Below, in pieces: positions 63,730-64,000 of a DNA stretch of 64,000 nt (position 1 is the first letter of the stretch; the number at the start of each line of letters is the position of its first letter). This stretch comes from Amycolatopsis decaplanina DSM 44594 (GTDB taxonomy: Bacteria > Actinomycetota > Actinomycetes > Mycobacteriales > Pseudonocardiaceae): the NCBI RefSeq assembly GCF_000342005.1, contig NZ_AOHO01000085.1, positions 1 through 64,000 of the forward strand, read 5' to 3'. The position numbers and the translations under genes were made by a program. Below the pieces are notes generated by a model, which saw only the letters and a list, made by a program, of their open reading frames with translations, did no database searches and was not told the DNA's origin.

Positions 63730-64000
63730 ATGCGCCTACCCATTCGTCCCCGCGACCTGAGCAGGTGCGACATCACGCCGAAGCCCATCACTCAACGGCA
63801 GAGCCCCCTGGGGGACGGTTTCGACCTGGCGTGGTCTCTCGCCGAACCGGTCAAAGGCTGGATGACGCGGGATCAAGGCCTGGCCTTGTGGAACGCCGCC
63901 TGCCGCCTCGACAAGGGCGATCTCATCGTCGAAATCGGCAGTCACCAAGGCCGTTCGACGATCGTGCTCGCGCGCGCCGCCCGCACGGCCGGCGCGCGGG
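63730..64000 (+). CDS. SAM-dependent methyltransferase, 5' part (runs off the window)
   Basis: The first 90 codons of a methyltransferase-24-like protein: a lead region, then WMTRDQGLALWNAACRLDKG and motif I LIVEIGSHQGRSTIVLAR. The ATG at 63730 is divergent from aftD with only 31 bp between the two starts. A short AT-rich stretch (TAGATACT) between them could serve as -10 in either direction. The C-terminus lies outside the window. Confidence 0.75.
   Translation, partial: MRLPIRPRDLSRCDITPKPITQRQSPLGDGFDLAWSLAEPVKGWMTRDQGLALWNAACRLDKGDLIVEIGSHQGRSTIVLARAARTAGAR

Noticed and set aside
63699..63791. N-terminal 31-residue extension of aftD
   Set aside because: It overlaps the divergent methyltransferase gene and lacks conserved sequence; the ATG at 63698 precedes the first membrane helix.

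Overview
The window is GC-rich, densely coded DNA of an actinomycete. An AftD-type arabinofuranosyltransferase (DUF3367), a DUF3068 envelope protein, DUF222/HNH (13E12-type) proteins, SARP regulators, a ShbA/SigD-like sigma factor and a 10-methyl fatty acid gene pair together suggest a Pseudonocardiaceae-type organism, most likely Amycolatopsis. The genus is an inference. No tRNA, rRNA, CRISPR array or replication origin was found.

Layout. 1-470 has no gene and is packed with hairpins. 471-9748 holds four TetR units: one alone, one divergent from an ABC exporter, one divergent from a zinc alcohol dehydrogenase and one translationally coupled to a methyltransferase. The last three have clear palindromic operators. 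The stretch also carries a sigma factor, a CPBP protease, an anti-sigma-like ATPase and a decayed MFS gene. 9773-13326 is a copper export operon (copZ, secreted protein, copA) behind three CsoR-type boxes. 13307-18601 is a two-component system facing a MacB/FtsX-type ABC exporter, with phased direct repeats between them. 18602-21700 is a damaged accessory island: a 5'-truncated group II intron inserted in an HNH gene remnant, a WXG100-like pair with a large putative effector, and a YhgE/Pip pseudogene. 21681-27017 is a histidine kinase, response regulator and SARP operon whose ends carry near-identical direct-repeat sites.

27027-33848 has an MmcQ/YjbR protein, a secreted SGNH hydrolase, a tmsA-tmsB-like pair for 10-methyl fatty acids, and a cyclase plus ThDP-enzyme operon. 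33912-38338 has a DUF222/HNH gene, a dGTPase pseudogene, an ECF41-type sigma factor and a frameshifted GH16-like gene. 38348-50711 has a HutC-type GntR regulator, a three-domain nuclease/helicase with a coiled-coil partner, a second SARP-type ATPase regulator, an alpha/beta hydrolase, a sigma factor, a secreted SH3 protein and a PucR regulator. 50708-64000 is a cell-envelope locus (DUF3068, methyltransferase, glycosyltransferase, HHxxxDG acyltransferase, DUF2613 peptide, GT-C-like membrane protein, flippase, AftD) that resembles the Rv0224c-Rv0236c neighbourhood of Mycobacterium tuberculosis.

The most unusual signal is two families of intergenic hairpins. Within each family the inner core is fixed, while the outer arms differ from copy to copy yet stay self-complementary.
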